Of a DNA stretch of 64,000 bases, positions 25,438-34,750 are shown in pieces. The notes below the pieces were generated by a model, which was not told the DNA's origin, did not search any database, and saw only the letters and a list, made by a program, of their open reading frames with translations. Every line of letters starts with the position of its first letter. Position 1 is the first letter of the stretch. Position numbers and translations under genes: made by a program. Origin of the DNA: Halodurantibacterium flavum (lineage in GTDB: Bacteria; Pseudomonadota; Alphaproteobacteria; Rhodobacterales; Rhodobacteraceae); assembly GCF_042681825.1 (NCBI RefSeq), contig NZ_JBHUGH010000013.1, forward strand, positions 62,001-126,000, read 5' to 3'.

Positions 25438-25825
25438 GGGGGTATTGGGCGGATGCGCACGCAGGAGGGGCGGCCGGCAGCCATACCTTCCAGGCCGGCG
25501 CTTGGGTTTGTTTCCGCGTGCTGGGCTTGCGTTTACTTCCAGCGTGCTGAGAGGGGCCGCGTGGAGCAGCCGCAGTTATCGATCAGAGCCCGGTTTGACC
25601 GCTCTCGTGCGCGGGATCAGATACCGGTCGGAACCGGCTCCCGGCTTACGCAGAAACTCCGTGATCGAACATGGCGGCGGGCGCAGCTCCTTGCATGTGA
25701 GAGCTTTATCCTCGCTCCGCTAAGCCGCTTATGGCGCAACCCTCAACCACTCGGAGCACACTGAAGCCCGCATACCCAAACCTCGGGACCTCTCCGAGCC
25801 AGGCCCGCGAAGCGCCAGAGCGGCG
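25438..25825. other. 388-bp intergenic stretch without a recognisable gene
   Basis: This is the longest non-coding gap in the window. It looks less G+C-rich than its neighbours and contains several short open frames with no recognisable product on either strand. I found no tRNA, no terminator with a T-run, no IS ends and no direct repeats. GGCCGG/CCGGC elements at about 25472-25501 could form a weak hairpin after comM. It could be a decayed gene or an unrecognised RNA. Confidence 0.5.
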
Positions 25826-26770
25826 TCACCCCGCCCGGCGGCGTTCGATCGCCTCCCATATCCGCGCGGCGACGTTTATGCCGTCGAACCGTTCGAGCTC
25901 CTGAATGCCGGTGGGTGAGGTCACGTTGATTTCCGTCAACCAGTCGCCGATCACGTCGATCCCCACGAATATCTGTCCCTTCTCGCGCAGCACCGGGCCG
26001 ATGGCGGCACATATTTCCAGATCGCGCGGGGTCAGGGCGATCTTTTCGGGCCGGCCACCGACATGCATGTTGGAGCGTGTCTCCCCCTCGGCCGGGACCC
26101 GGTTGATCGCGCCGACGGGCTCTCCATCCACCAGAATGACGCGCTTGTCGCCCTTGGCCACGGCGGGCAGGAATTTCTGCACGATCAGTGGTTCCCGGCT
26201 GAAACCGGTGAACAGTTCATGCAGCGCCGAAAGGTTCCGGTCATTCGGATCGAGCCGGAACACACCTGCGCCCCCGTTCCCGTAAAGCGGCTTGAGGATC
26301 ACGTCGCCATGCGCCTCCTTGAAGCTGCGGATGGTCGCGAGATCCCGGGCGATCATTGTCGGCGGCGTCAGATCAGGAAAGCGCAGCACCAAGAGCTTTT
26401 CCGGCGAGTTCCTGACCCAGAACGGATCGTTGACGACCAGCGTCTGCGGGTGGATCATCTCCAGCAGATGCGTCGTGGTGATATAAGCCATGTCGAATGG
26501 CGGGTCCTGCCGCAGCCAGACGACATCCCAGTCAGCCAGATCGACTTCCTGTTCCTCACCCAGATGAAAGTGATCCCCGATCTGACGCTGAACCCGGAGC
26601 GGCCATCCGCGCGCGACCACGCGCCCCTCACGGAAGGCAAGCCGGTCGGGCGTGTAGTAGAAAAGTTCGTGACCCCGCGCCTGCGCCTCTTCGGCGATCC
26701 GGAACGTGCTGTCGGCGTTGATGTTCACGGACCCGATCGGGTCCATCTGAAAAGCGATCCTGAGACCCAT
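25826..26770 (-). CDS. gshB: Glutathione synthetase
   Basis: A 314-residue ATP-grasp enzyme joining gamma-glutamylcysteine and glycine. The N terminus MGLRIAFQMDPIGS..N and the LRQDPPFDMAYI segment are family signatures. ATP-grasp features are ILKPLYGNGGAGVFR, the DKRVILVDGEPVGAI loop and the C-terminal FVGIDVIGDWLTEINVTSP, split by a metal-binding Glu/Asn. The ATG at 26770 is preceded by AGAGGAG. It lies 55 bases after yraN in the same direction. The gshB-yraN-rsmI order is widely conserved in alphaproteobacteria. Confidence 0.95.
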   Translation of the reverse strand: MGLRIAFQMDPIGSVNINADSTFRIAEEAQARGHELFYYTPDRLAFREGRVVARGWPLRVQRQIGDHFHLGEEQEVDLADWDVVWLRQDPPFDMAYITTTHLLEMIHPQTLVVNDPFWVRNSPEKLLVLRFPDLTPPTMIARDLATIRSFKEAHGDVILKPLYGNGGAGVFRLDPNDRNLSALHELFTGFSREPLIVQKFLPAVAKGDKRVILVDGEPVGAINRVPAEGETRSNMHVGGRPEKIALTPRDLEICAAIGPVLREKGQIFVGIDVIGDWLTEINVTSPTGIQELERFDGINVAARIWEAIERRRAG

Positions 26771-26825
26771 GCGATGCTCCTCTTGCTGCGCTCTTGATGG
26801 ACCGGCGCAGGCAGAGTTGCAATGC

Positions 26826-27179
26826 TCAGGCACAAAGTGCGTTCGGGAGGATGTCGATATTTCCCGCGCCGTCCACCAGCGCCACGTCGAACCGCATCGG
26901 CGTATCGAGCGTGAAGCCCCGCACCCCGAGAAATTCCTGCGCGGCATTGAACAGGCGGCGGATCTGTCGCGCACCAAGGTTTTCTGCGGCACGGGCGAAT
27001 GAGGTGCTTTTCTTGACCTCTACGAAGACAAGGCCTTCGGGCGAAGAGAGGATCAGGTCGATCTCGCCGCTTTTTCCGCGCCAGCGGGACGCGGCGACCT
27101 GATGCCCGCTGCGCCGATAGCTGTCCGCCACACGTTCCTCTGCCACACGTCCGGCGTGAAAGTTCCTTGAACCGTTCAT
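26826..27179 (-). CDS. yraN: YraN family (UPF0102) protein
   Basis: A 117-residue protein with a restriction-endonuclease-like fold. The active-site-like pattern is GEIDLI followed by VFVEVKKS. The biochemical role is not established, although a nuclease fold is clear in the family. The ATG at 27179 overlaps the rsmI stop by 4 bases (ATGA). Its constant pairing with rsmI suggests linked function, but the reason is unknown. Confidence 0.88.
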   Translation of the reverse strand: MNGSRNFHAGRVAEERVADSYRRSGHQVAASRWRGKSGEIDLILSSPEGLVFVEVKKSTSFARAAENLGARQIRRLFNAAQEFLGVRGFTLDTPMRFDVALVDGAGNIDILPNALCA

Positions 27180-28069
27180 TCCCGCTCCAGTCTCAAAGCC
27201 ATCTGATAGACCCGCCGGCGTGGCAGATCGAGCGATGTCGCCACTTGGGCAACAGCATCCTTCATCGTCAATTCTGCCATGGCGCTGCGCAACGCATCCT
27301 CGACCTCGCCCTCCGACACGGTCTGGCCCCGCGCCCGGTCGACGAGGACGACCACCTCCCCCTTGACCGGCTGATCGGCAAGTCGTGCGGCCAGTTCCCC
27401 CAGATTGCCCCTCAGCACCTCCTCATATCGTTTCGTAAGCTCTCGGCACACCACGGCCTCCCGCTCAGCGCCCAGTATATCCGCCAATTCGGTTAAGAAT
27501 TTCCCAACGCGTTTCGGGGATTCGTAGAATATGAGCGTCGCGGGCACCGCGGCTGCCTCGGTCAGGTATTTTTTCCGTGCCCCCGCCTGGGCTGGGGGAA
27601 ACCCTGCGAAATAAAAGCGGTCCGTCGGCAGCCCCGCTACGGCAAGCGCCGCGAGCGCGGCCGAGGCGCCGGGCGCTGCAAGAACCTTGTGCCCCGCCGA
27701 GAGCGCGGCACGCGACAGTTGATAGCCCGGGTCAGCCACCAGCGGCGTACCGGCCTCGGACGCATAGGCGACGCTCTGCCCCTCTGCCAGGGCGCGCAGG
27801 ATACGGGGGCGCATCGCTTCGCCATTGTGATCGTGATAGGCAAGTATATGCCGCCCGCCCAGATCAACGCCGTGGATCTCCATGAGATGGCGGAGCGTGC
27901 GCGTATCCTCTGCGACCAGAAGATCCGCCGAGGCCAGAATATCGAGCGCGCGCAACGTGATATCTCGGGCGGCCCCGATCGGCGTTGACACAAAATAAAG
28001 ACCTTTGGGCAAAGCTGCCACCTGTGCCCACCCCTTTGACCGGAGTTCCGATTTTGTCGTGCCTTCCAT
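27176..28069 (-). CDS. rsmI: 16S rRNA (cytidine-1402-2'-O)-methyltransferase
   Basis: A 297-residue SAM-dependent methyltransferase of the tetrapyrrole-methylase fold, which 2'-O-methylates C1402 of 16S rRNA. Motifs: LYFVSTPIGAARDITLRALD at the start, VAEDTRTLRHLM, and SEAGTPLVADPGY (usually SDAGTP), followed by PGASAALAALA and FYESPKRV. The PIGN asparagine is Ala here. The ATG at 28069 follows GGGGAAGG. It is divergent from the LpoA-like lipoprotein gene. Confidence 0.93.
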   Translation of the reverse strand: MEGTTKSELRSKGWAQVAALPKGLYFVSTPIGAARDITLRALDILASADLLVAEDTRTLRHLMEIHGVDLGGRHILAYHDHNGEAMRPRILRALAEGQSVAYASEAGTPLVADPGYQLSRAALSAGHKVLAAPGASAALAALAVAGLPTDRFYFAGFPPAQAGARKKYLTEAAAVPATLIFYESPKRVGKFLTELADILGAEREAVVCRELTKRYEEVLRGNLGELAARLADQPVKGEVVVLVDRARGQTVSEGEVEDALRSAMAELTMKDAVAQVATSLDLPRRRVYQMALRLERE

Positions 28070-28155
28070 GGAACCTTCCCCTGTCAAGTTTACTTCAACT
28101 TCCCGTAAGCTTAGGCTTTCGACGATGATCCGAACAGGGACAGCGAGGTATTTCC

Positions 28156-29334
28156 ATGATTTCCGCATTGAGGATGGCGCGTAGCGGCGCCGTCAAACTG
28201 GTTCTCGGTCTTTCCGCCCTCTGGCTTGCCGCTTGTGAGCCGACGACGGGGCCGCTCGCCGGTGGCGCGGGGCCGCAGGTGAGCCGTGGCGCCCCGGTCG
28301 CCGTTGCGTTGCTGGTTCCGGCCGGGTCGGGACAGGCGAACGATCAGGTCCTGGCGCGGAGCCTTGAGAACGCGGCGCGCCTCGCCATCGCCGATCTGGA
28401 CGGGGTCGAGATCGACCTGCGCGTCTACAACACCTCCGGTCAGGCGGCCACCGCGGCAAGCCTTGCAAGCCAGGCCGTCGCGGATGGTGCCCAGATCATC
28501 CTCGGCCCGGTCTTCGGCGGCGAGGCGAACGCCGTCGGAAATGCGGTCGCGGCGCAGAATGTCAGCGTCCTGAGCTTTTCCAACAATACGGACATCGCGG
28601 GCGGCAACGTCTTTGTCCTTGGCCCGACATTCCAGAACACGGCGGACCGGCTGGTGCGCTATGCGGCGCAGCAGGGGCGCGGAAACATCCTCGTGGTGCA
28701 TGAACGCAATGCCTCGGGCGATGCGGGACGCCGCGCGATCGAGCAGGCCATCGCCGCAAGCCCGGCGACGCTTGCCGGGGTCGAAAGCTATGAGTTTTCG
28801 CAAAATGGCGTGATCCAGGCGATGCCGCGCATCGCAGGGGCTGCCGGGTCCGCGGATTCGGTCTTTCTTACGGCGGATACAGCCGGGGCGCTCCCGCTTC
28901 TTACCCAGCTCATGCCGGAAAATGGCATCAACCCTGCAGCGACCCAGTATATCGGCCTGACCCGCTGGGACGTGCCGCAGGCCACCCTGTCGCTGCCGGG
29001 CGTTCAGGGCGGCTGGTTCGCGCTGCCCGATCCGGGCCTTACCCGCCAGTTCGAGGCGCGCTACCGTGCCGCCTATGGCGAAAGCCCCCACTCCATCGCG
29101 GCGCTGGCCTATGACGGCATCGCCGCAATCGGGGCCGCCGCCCGGACCGGCGACCCAAATGCCCTGAGCCGTGCAGGCCTGACACGCGGCTCGGGCTTTG
29201 CGGGCGTCAATGGTGTCTTCCGTCTGCGCAACGATGGCACTAATGAACGGGGACTGGCTGTGGCCCAGATCCGCAATAACGAGGTGGTCATCGTTGACCC
29301 AGCCCCAAGAAGCTTCACCGGCGCGGGACTCTGA
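28156..29334 (+). CDS. LpoA-like penicillin-binding protein activator lipoprotein
   Basis: A 392-residue lipoprotein with signal peptide and lipobox LAAC (Cys27). The rest has the periplasmic-binding-protein type I fold: VAVALLVPAGSGQAND at the start, LGPVFGGEANAV, and SIAALAYDGIAAIGA near the C terminus. In enterobacteria LpoA activates PBP1a. Alphaproteobacterial members carry this annotation by homology only. The divergent position next to rsmI-yraN-gshB matches the conserved LpoA neighbourhood. The 3' end overlaps the probable start of glnD by about 40 bases. Confidence 0.8.
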   Translation: MISALRMARSGAVKLVLGLSALWLAACEPTTGPLAGGAGPQVSRGAPVAVALLVPAGSGQANDQVLARSLENAARLAIADLDGVEIDLRVYNTSGQAATAASLASQAVADGAQIILGPVFGGEANAVGNAVAAQNVSVLSFSNNTDIAGGNVFVLGPTFQNTADRLVRYAAQQGRGNILVVHERNASGDAGRRAIEQAIAASPATLAGVESYEFSQNGVIQAMPRIAGAAGSADSVFLTADTAGALPLLTQLMPENGINPAATQYIGLTRWDVPQATLSLPGVQGGWFALPDPGLTRQFEARYRAAYGESPHSIAALAYDGIAAIGAAARTGDPNALSRAGLTRGSGFAGVNGVFRLRNDGTNERGLAVAQIRNNEVVIVDPAPRSFTGAGL

Positions 29335-32098
29335 CGCCACGCCGGCTTTGCCTGCAGCGTCGGCCAAAATCCCGCCGCTGCAGGATATTCCCGTTGATGC
29401 GGCTCGCACGGCGCTCTTTGCGGCGCTGGGCGGGTTGGACGATGCCAAGGCGGCACGCGCCGCCGCGGTTGAGCATCTGGACGCGCTGCGCCGGGAACGA
29501 ACGGTCGCGCTTGGGGCCAGTTTCGCCGCGGCGCCACGCGACGCGCGCGCCCTGATCCAGGCCCAGTCCCGACTGATGGATGTGATCGTCACCCTGGCGT
29601 TCGAGGTCGCCACCCGACATATCCACCCTCTTGCCACCCCGACCGAGGCGGAACGGCTGTCCGTCATCGCCGTCGGCGGCTATGGCCGCGATGAAATGGC
29701 GCCCCATTCGGATGTCGACCTGCTCTTCCTGACCCCCTACAAGGTGACGCCGTGGGCGGAAAGCGTGGTCGAAACCATGCTCTATATCCTGTGGGATCTG
29801 CGCCTGAAGGTCGGCCATGCGACCCGCACCGTAAAGGACTGCCTGCGCCTCGGGCGCGAGGATTACACCATCCGCACCGCCCTGCTGGAGCATCGCTTTC
29901 TGGTGGGCGACCGGGCGCTCGCGGGCGATCTGGGCGACCGGCTCTGGTCGGATCTCTTCAGCGGCACGGGCGGGGAGTTCATCGAGGCGAAACTGGCCGA
30001 ACGCGCCGCACGCCACAAGAAACAGGGCGGCCAGCGCTATGTGCTGGAACCCAATGTGAAAGAAGGCAAGGGCGGGCTGCGCGACCTGCAAACGCTTTAC
30101 TGGATCGCCAAATACCTCAACCATGTCGAACGCGCGGCCGAGCTTGTCGATCTCGGCTTTTTCACGCGCGAGGAATATCTGCGCTTTCACGAGGCAGAGA
30201 ATTTCCTCTGGGCGGTGCGCTGCCATCTGCATCTGATCGCGGGCCGCGCAATGGATCAGCTGAGCTTCGACCTGCAGGTCGAAGTGGCCGACCGGATGGG
30301 CTATGACGACCATTCGGGGCGCCGGGCGGTCGAACACTTCATGCAGGACTATTTTCGCCACGCCACCCGCGTGGGTGAGCTGACGCGCATCTTCCTGACC
30401 GCGCTCGAGGCGCGGCATGTCAAGCGGGAACCGACGCTGCTGGGGTTTTTCCGGCGCAAACGCAAGGCGCGGGACGGTTATGAGATCGTTCAGAACCGGC
30501 TGTCGGTCGCCGATGAAACCGCGTTTCTTGCGGACAAGCTGAACCTGATCCGCATCTTCGGCGAGGCGCTGCGCACGGGGCTGCAACTGCACCCGAACGC
30601 GATGCGGCTGATCGCGGCCAATCTGGACCTGATCGACGACGACATGCGCCAGGACCGCGAGGCCGTGCAGATATTCCTCGACATGCTGCTGAAGCACGGG
30701 AACCCCGAACGCGCCCTGCGCCACATGAACGAGATCGGCGCGCTAGCGGCCTTCATTCCGGAATTCGAGCCGATCGTGGCGATGATGCAGTTCAACGTCT
30801 ATCACCATTACACGGTGGACGAACACACGATCCAGTGCATCTCGACGCTCGCGCAGATCGAACGCGGCGAACTGACCGAGGAACTGCCGATCGCCAGCAG
30901 GATCCTGGTGGACGGCGTGAACCGCAAGGTGCTTTACGTCGCGCTGCTGCTGCATGACATCGGCAAGGGCCGCCCCGAGGATCACTCGGTTCTTGGCGCC
31001 CAGATCGCCCGGCGAGTGGCGCCGCGCCTCGGGCTCAACAGCGACGAAAGCGAGACGGTCGAGTGGCTCGTGCGGTATCACCTGCTGATGTCCGACATGG
31101 CGCAGAAACGGGATATCGCCGATCCGCGCACCGTCCGGGATTTTGCCAAGGCGGTCAAAAGCCGGCGCAGGCTGGACCTGCTGACGGTTCTCACGGTCTG
31201 CGACATTCGCGGTGTGGGGCCGGGCACCTGGAACAACTGGAAGGCGATGCTGCTGCGCCAGCTTTACCGCGATACCGCCGAGGCGCTGGAAACGGGGCTC
31301 GAGGATCTCAACCGCGAAAAACGCGAGGATGAGGCCAAGCGTGCGCTGCGCGAGGCGCTGGCCGACTGGGACCGCAAGGACCTGCGGGCCGAGACCGCGC
31401 GCCATTACGGCCCATACTGGCAAGGGCTGACGACCGAAGCGCAGGTGGTTTTCGCCAATATGCTGCGCGACATCACCGATGATGAAATCCGCATCGACAT
31501 CCGCCCCGAGGAAGATCGCGACGCGACCCGCGCCTGTTTCGCGCTGGCCGATCATCCGGGCATCTTTTCCCGGCTTGCCGGGGCGCTGGCCCTTGTCGGC
31601 GCGAATGTGGTCGATGCACGGACCTACACGTCCAAGGACGGATATGCGACGGCGGTGTTCTGGATTCAGGATGCCGATGGCCGGCCCTATGAGACCGCCC
31701 GCCTGCCCCGCCTGCGCCAGATGATCGAAAAGACCTTCCGCGGCGAGGTCGTCGCGCGCGACGCGCTGAAGGACCGCGACAAGATCAAGAAACGCGAACG
31801 CCAGTTCCGCTTTCCCACCTCGATCGCCTTCGACAATGAAGGGTCGGAGATCTATACCATCATCGAGGTCGACACCCGCGACCGCCCCGGCCTGCTGTAT
31901 GACCTGACGCGGACGCTCGCCGCCAACCACATCTACATCGCCAGCGCGGTGATCGCGACCTACGGGGCGCAGGTGGTCGATACGTTTTACGTCAAGGACA
32001 TGTTCGGCCTCAAACTCCATTCCCGCGCGCGGCAGGAGGCGCTGGAAAAGAAGCTCCGGCAGGCGATCACCGAAGGTGCCGAAAGGGCGCGTGCCTGA
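29294..32098 (+). CDS. glnD: Bifunctional uridylyltransferase / uridylyl-removing enzyme GlnD
   Basis: A 934-residue nitrogen sensor that uridylylates PII proteins under low glutamine and removes UMP when glutamine is high. Order of domains: nucleotidyltransferase with GGYGRDEMAPHSDVDLLF (about residues 125-142), the GlnE-like helical domain, an HD domain with LLHDIGKG (about 550), and two ACT domains (about 745-825 and 855-930) that sense glutamine. The TTG at 29294 preceded by GAGGTGG gives the family length. The frame is open further upstream but overlaps the lipoprotein gene deeply. The stop overlaps the murJ start by one base (TGATG). Confidence 0.9.
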   Translation: MTQPQEASPARDSDATPALPAASAKIPPLQDIPVDAARTALFAALGGLDDAKAARAAAVEHLDALRRERTVALGASFAAAPRDARALIQAQSRLMDVIVTLAFEVATRHIHPLATPTEAERLSVIAVGGYGRDEMAPHSDVDLLFLTPYKVTPWAESVVETMLYILWDLRLKVGHATRTVKDCLRLGREDYTIRTALLEHRFLVGDRALAGDLGDRLWSDLFSGTGGEFIEAKLAERAARHKKQGGQRYVLEPNVKEGKGGLRDLQTLYWIAKYLNHVERAAELVDLGFFTREEYLRFHEAENFLWAVRCHLHLIAGRAMDQLSFDLQVEVADRMGYDDHSGRRAVEHFMQDYFRHATRVGELTRIFLTALEARHVKREPTLLGFFRRKRKARDGYEIVQNRLSVADETAFLADKLNLIRIFGEALRTGLQLHPNAMRLIAANLDLIDDDMRQDREAVQIFLDMLLKHGNPERALRHMNEIGALAAFIPEFEPIVAMMQFNVYHHYTVDEHTIQCISTLAQIERGELTEELPIASRILVDGVNRKVLYVALLLHDIGKGRPEDHSVLGAQIARRVAPRLGLNSDESETVEWLVRYHLLMSDMAQKRDIADPRTVRDFAKAVKSRRRLDLLTVLTVCDIRGVGPGTWNNWKAMLLRQLYRDTAEALETGLEDLNREKREDEAKRALREALADWDRKDLRAETARHYGPYWQGLTTEAQVVFANMLRDITDDEIRIDIRPEEDRDATRACFALADHPGIFSRLAGALALVGANVVDARTYTSKDGYATAVFWIQDADGRPYETARLPRLRQMIEKTFRGEVVARDALKDRDKIKKRERQFRFPTSIAFDNEGSEIYTIIEVDTRDRPGLLYDLTRTLAANHIYIASAVIATYGAQVVDTFYVKDMFGLKLHSRARQEALEKKLRQAITEGAERARA

Positions 32099-33636
32099 TG
32101 CGGCCGATCCGTCTGGTAAGCGGCTTTCTGACTGTCGGCGGCTGGACCCTGCTGAGCCGTGTCGTGGGTTTCATCCGCGACATGATGATGGCCGCCTATC
32201 TGGGCACCGGCCCGGTGGCCGAGGCGTTCTTTGTCGCCTTTTCCCTGCCGAACATGTTCCGCCGCTTTTTCGCTGAAGGGGCGTTCAACATGGCCTTCGT
32301 GCCGATGTTCGCCAAGAAATACGAAGCCGGCGAAGATGCCGAAGGGTTTGCCCGGGACGCGTATTGGGGCCTGACCTCGGCCCTCATCGTCTTCACGCTG
32401 GCGGGGATGCTGGCGATGCCGCTTCTGGTGCTTGCGATGGCGGCGGGCTTTCACGGGGATGAAAGGTTCGGACTGGCCGTGGATTTCGGCCTGATCACCT
32501 TTCCCTACATCCTCTTCATCTCGCTGACCGCGCTTTTGTCCGGGGTCCTGAACGCGACCGGGCGCTTCATGGCGACGGCGGCCGTTCCGATCCTGATGAA
32601 CGCGCTTTTCATCCTTGCGATCTGGATCGCCTTGTGGCGCGACTGGCCGATGGGCATGACGCTTGCCTGGACCGTCCCGATCACCGGGATCGCGCAGCTG
32701 GGGATGACCTGGGTGGCGGCGCGGCGGGCGGGGTTTTCCTTCCGCTTTCGCTGGCCCCGGCTGACGCCGGAACTGCGCCGTCTGGCGGTCATTGCCGCGC
32801 CCGCGGTTCTGGCGGGCGGGGTCGTGCAGGTAAACCTGATCGTGGGCCGGCAAGTCGCGTCCTTTACCGAAGGGGCGATTGCCTGGCTCAACTATGCCGA
32901 CCGGCTTTATCAGCTTCCGCTGGGGGTTGTGGGGATCGCGGTGGGCGTCGTCCTGCTGCCGGAGCTATCGCGCAGGCTCCGGGCGGGCGACGTCGCCGGC
33001 GGGCGGGCGAGCTTCAACCGCGCGACGGAATTCGCGCTGGCCCTGACGCTGCCCGCCGCCGTGGCACTGATGGTGATCGCCGTGCCGCTGGTCTCGGTTC
33101 TTTTCGGCCGCGGCGCGTGGACGGCGGCGGATACGACGAACACGGCGTTGGCGCTGGCGATCTATGGCGCGGGCCTGCCCGCCTTTGTGCTGCACAAGGT
33201 GCTGCAGCCGCTTTATTACGCGCGTGAGGATACGCGCAGCCCGTTCCGCTTTGCGCTCTGGTCGATGGTGGTGAACGCGGTCCTTGCCATCGGGTTGATG
33301 CCGCTGATCGGCTTTGCCGCCGCCGCGCTTGGAACGACGCTCGCCGCTTGGGCGATGGTCTGGCAGCTCTGGTCCGGGACGCGCAGCATGGGCGAGGCCG
33401 CAGAGGTCGATGACCGTTTGCGCAGCCGGCTTGTCCGGATCGGGGGCGCCTGCGGGATCATGGGGCTTTGCCTGCTGGCCGCCGCCGCCGCAATGGGGGA
33501 CTGGCTGACGGCGCCGGGCCTGCGCTATCTGGCGCTCGGGGCGCTGGTGCTTCTGGGCATTGTGACCTATTTCGGCTCGGGCTTTGCACTGGGGGCGTTC
33601 CGGACGGCCGACCTGCGCGGCGCGCTCCGCCGTTGA
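32098..33636 (+). CDS. murJ: Lipid II flippase MurJ
   Basis: A 512-residue polytopic inner-membrane protein of the MOP superfamily that flips lipid II to the periplasm for peptidoglycan synthesis. The first helix segment contains RVVGFIRDMMMAAYLG, followed by FSLPNMFRRFFAEGAF, both strongly conserved in MurJ. About 14 hydrophobic segments are apparent. The one-base TGATG overlap with glnD indicates co-translation. The glnD-murJ order is common in alphaproteobacteria. Confidence 0.95.
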   Translation: MRPIRLVSGFLTVGGWTLLSRVVGFIRDMMMAAYLGTGPVAEAFFVAFSLPNMFRRFFAEGAFNMAFVPMFAKKYEAGEDAEGFARDAYWGLTSALIVFTLAGMLAMPLLVLAMAAGFHGDERFGLAVDFGLITFPYILFISLTALLSGVLNATGRFMATAAVPILMNALFILAIWIALWRDWPMGMTLAWTVPITGIAQLGMTWVAARRAGFSFRFRWPRLTPELRRLAVIAAPAVLAGGVVQVNLIVGRQVASFTEGAIAWLNYADRLYQLPLGVVGIAVGVVLLPELSRRLRAGDVAGGRASFNRATEFALALTLPAAVALMVIAVPLVSVLFGRGAWTAADTTNTALALAIYGAGLPAFVLHKVLQPLYYAREDTRSPFRFALWSMVVNAVLAIGLMPLIGFAAAALGTTLAAWAMVWQLWSGTRSMGEAAEVDDRLRSRLVRIGGACGIMGLCLLAAAAAMGDWLTAPGLRYLALGALVLLGIVTYFGSGFALGAFRTADLRGALRR

Positions 33637-33694
33637 CGCATCCCCGGGCGGGGGATAAGCCGAAGCCCACGCTTATTCCTGATTGGAGACGATG

Positions 33695-34750
33695 ATGACG
33701 GAAGCGGTCCAAACGCCTCTCGTCCAGGCCACGCACAAGACGCGCGTGTTTTCGGGCATCCAGCCTTCGGGCGGCCTCACGCTGGGCAACTACCTTGGCG
33801 CGCTCAAGCGCTTTGCCGTGGCCCAGGACAACGGGATCGAGACGATCTATTGCATCGTCGATCTTCATGCCATCACCGTCTGGCAGGACCCGGCGACACT
33901 GCGTCAGGCGACGCGGGAACTTGCGGCAGGCTTCATCGCAAGCGGTGTCGATCCGGCGCGCTCGATCCTCTTCAACCAGAGCCAGGTGTCCGCCCATGCG
34001 GAACTGGCCTGGGTCTTCAACTGCGTCGCGCGGATGGGCTGGCTGAACCGGATGACCCAGTTCAAGGACAAGGCCGGCAAGAACCGCGAAAATGCGAGCG
34101 TCGGGCTGTTCGCCTACCCGAACCTCATGGCCGCCGACATCCTGACCTATCACGCCACGCATGTGCCCGTGGGGGACGATCAGAAGCAGCATCTGGAGCT
34201 TGCCCGCGACATCGCGATCAAGTTCAACAACGACTTCGGCGTGAACTTCTTTCCCGTGGTCGAGCCGGTGATCGAGGGCGTCGCGACACGGGTCATGAGC
34301 CTGCGGGACGGCGGTAAAAAGATGTCGAAATCCGACCCTTCGGACCAAAGCCGGATCAACCTGACCGACGATGCCGACGCGATCTCGCAAAAGATCCGCA
34401 AGGCGCGAACCGACGCCGACGCGCTGCCCGATACGCCCGAAGGGCTGGAGGGACGGGCCGAGGCGCGCAATCTCGTCAACATCTATGCGGCCCTGGCCGA
34501 CAAGACGGTGGCAGAGGTTCTGGCGGAATATGGCGGGCAGGGTTTCGGTGCGTTCAAGCCCGCGCTCGCCGATCTTGCCGTGGCAAAGCTGACGCCGATC
34601 AGTTCCGAGATGACACGGCTTTTGCAGGACGTGGCCGAGATCGACCGCATCCTGGGCGAGGGCGCCGACCGTGCCGAGGCTATCGCCCGTCCGATCCTTG
34701 AACAGACCTACGACATCGTCGGCATGGTCCGCTCTCGTCCCGGACGTTAG
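33695..34750 (+). CDS. trpS: Tryptophanyl-tRNA synthetase
   Basis: A 351-residue class I aminoacyl-tRNA synthetase charging tRNA-Trp. The HIGH-like segment is LTLGNYLGAL (about residue 27) and the KMSKS loop is KKMSKSD near 210. SGIQPSGGLTLG is the family start. GGAG at 33685-33688 gives a six-base spacer to the ATG at 33695. The directly adjacent ATG at 33692 is the alternative. Two small overlapping hairpins lie in the 58-base gap after murJ (ATCCCC...GGGGAT and ATAAGC...GCTTAT). Confidence 0.95.
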   Translation: MTEAVQTPLVQATHKTRVFSGIQPSGGLTLGNYLGALKRFAVAQDNGIETIYCIVDLHAITVWQDPATLRQATRELAAGFIASGVDPARSILFNQSQVSAHAELAWVFNCVARMGWLNRMTQFKDKAGKNRENASVGLFAYPNLMAADILTYHATHVPVGDDQKQHLELARDIAIKFNNDFGVNFFPVVEPVIEGVATRVMSLRDGGKKMSKSDPSDQSRINLTDDADAISQKIRKARTDADALPDTPEGLEGRAEARNLVNIYAALADKTVAEVLAEYGGQGFGAFKPALADLAVAKLTPISSEMTRLLQDVAEIDRILGEGADRAEAIARPILEQTYDIVGMVRSRPGR

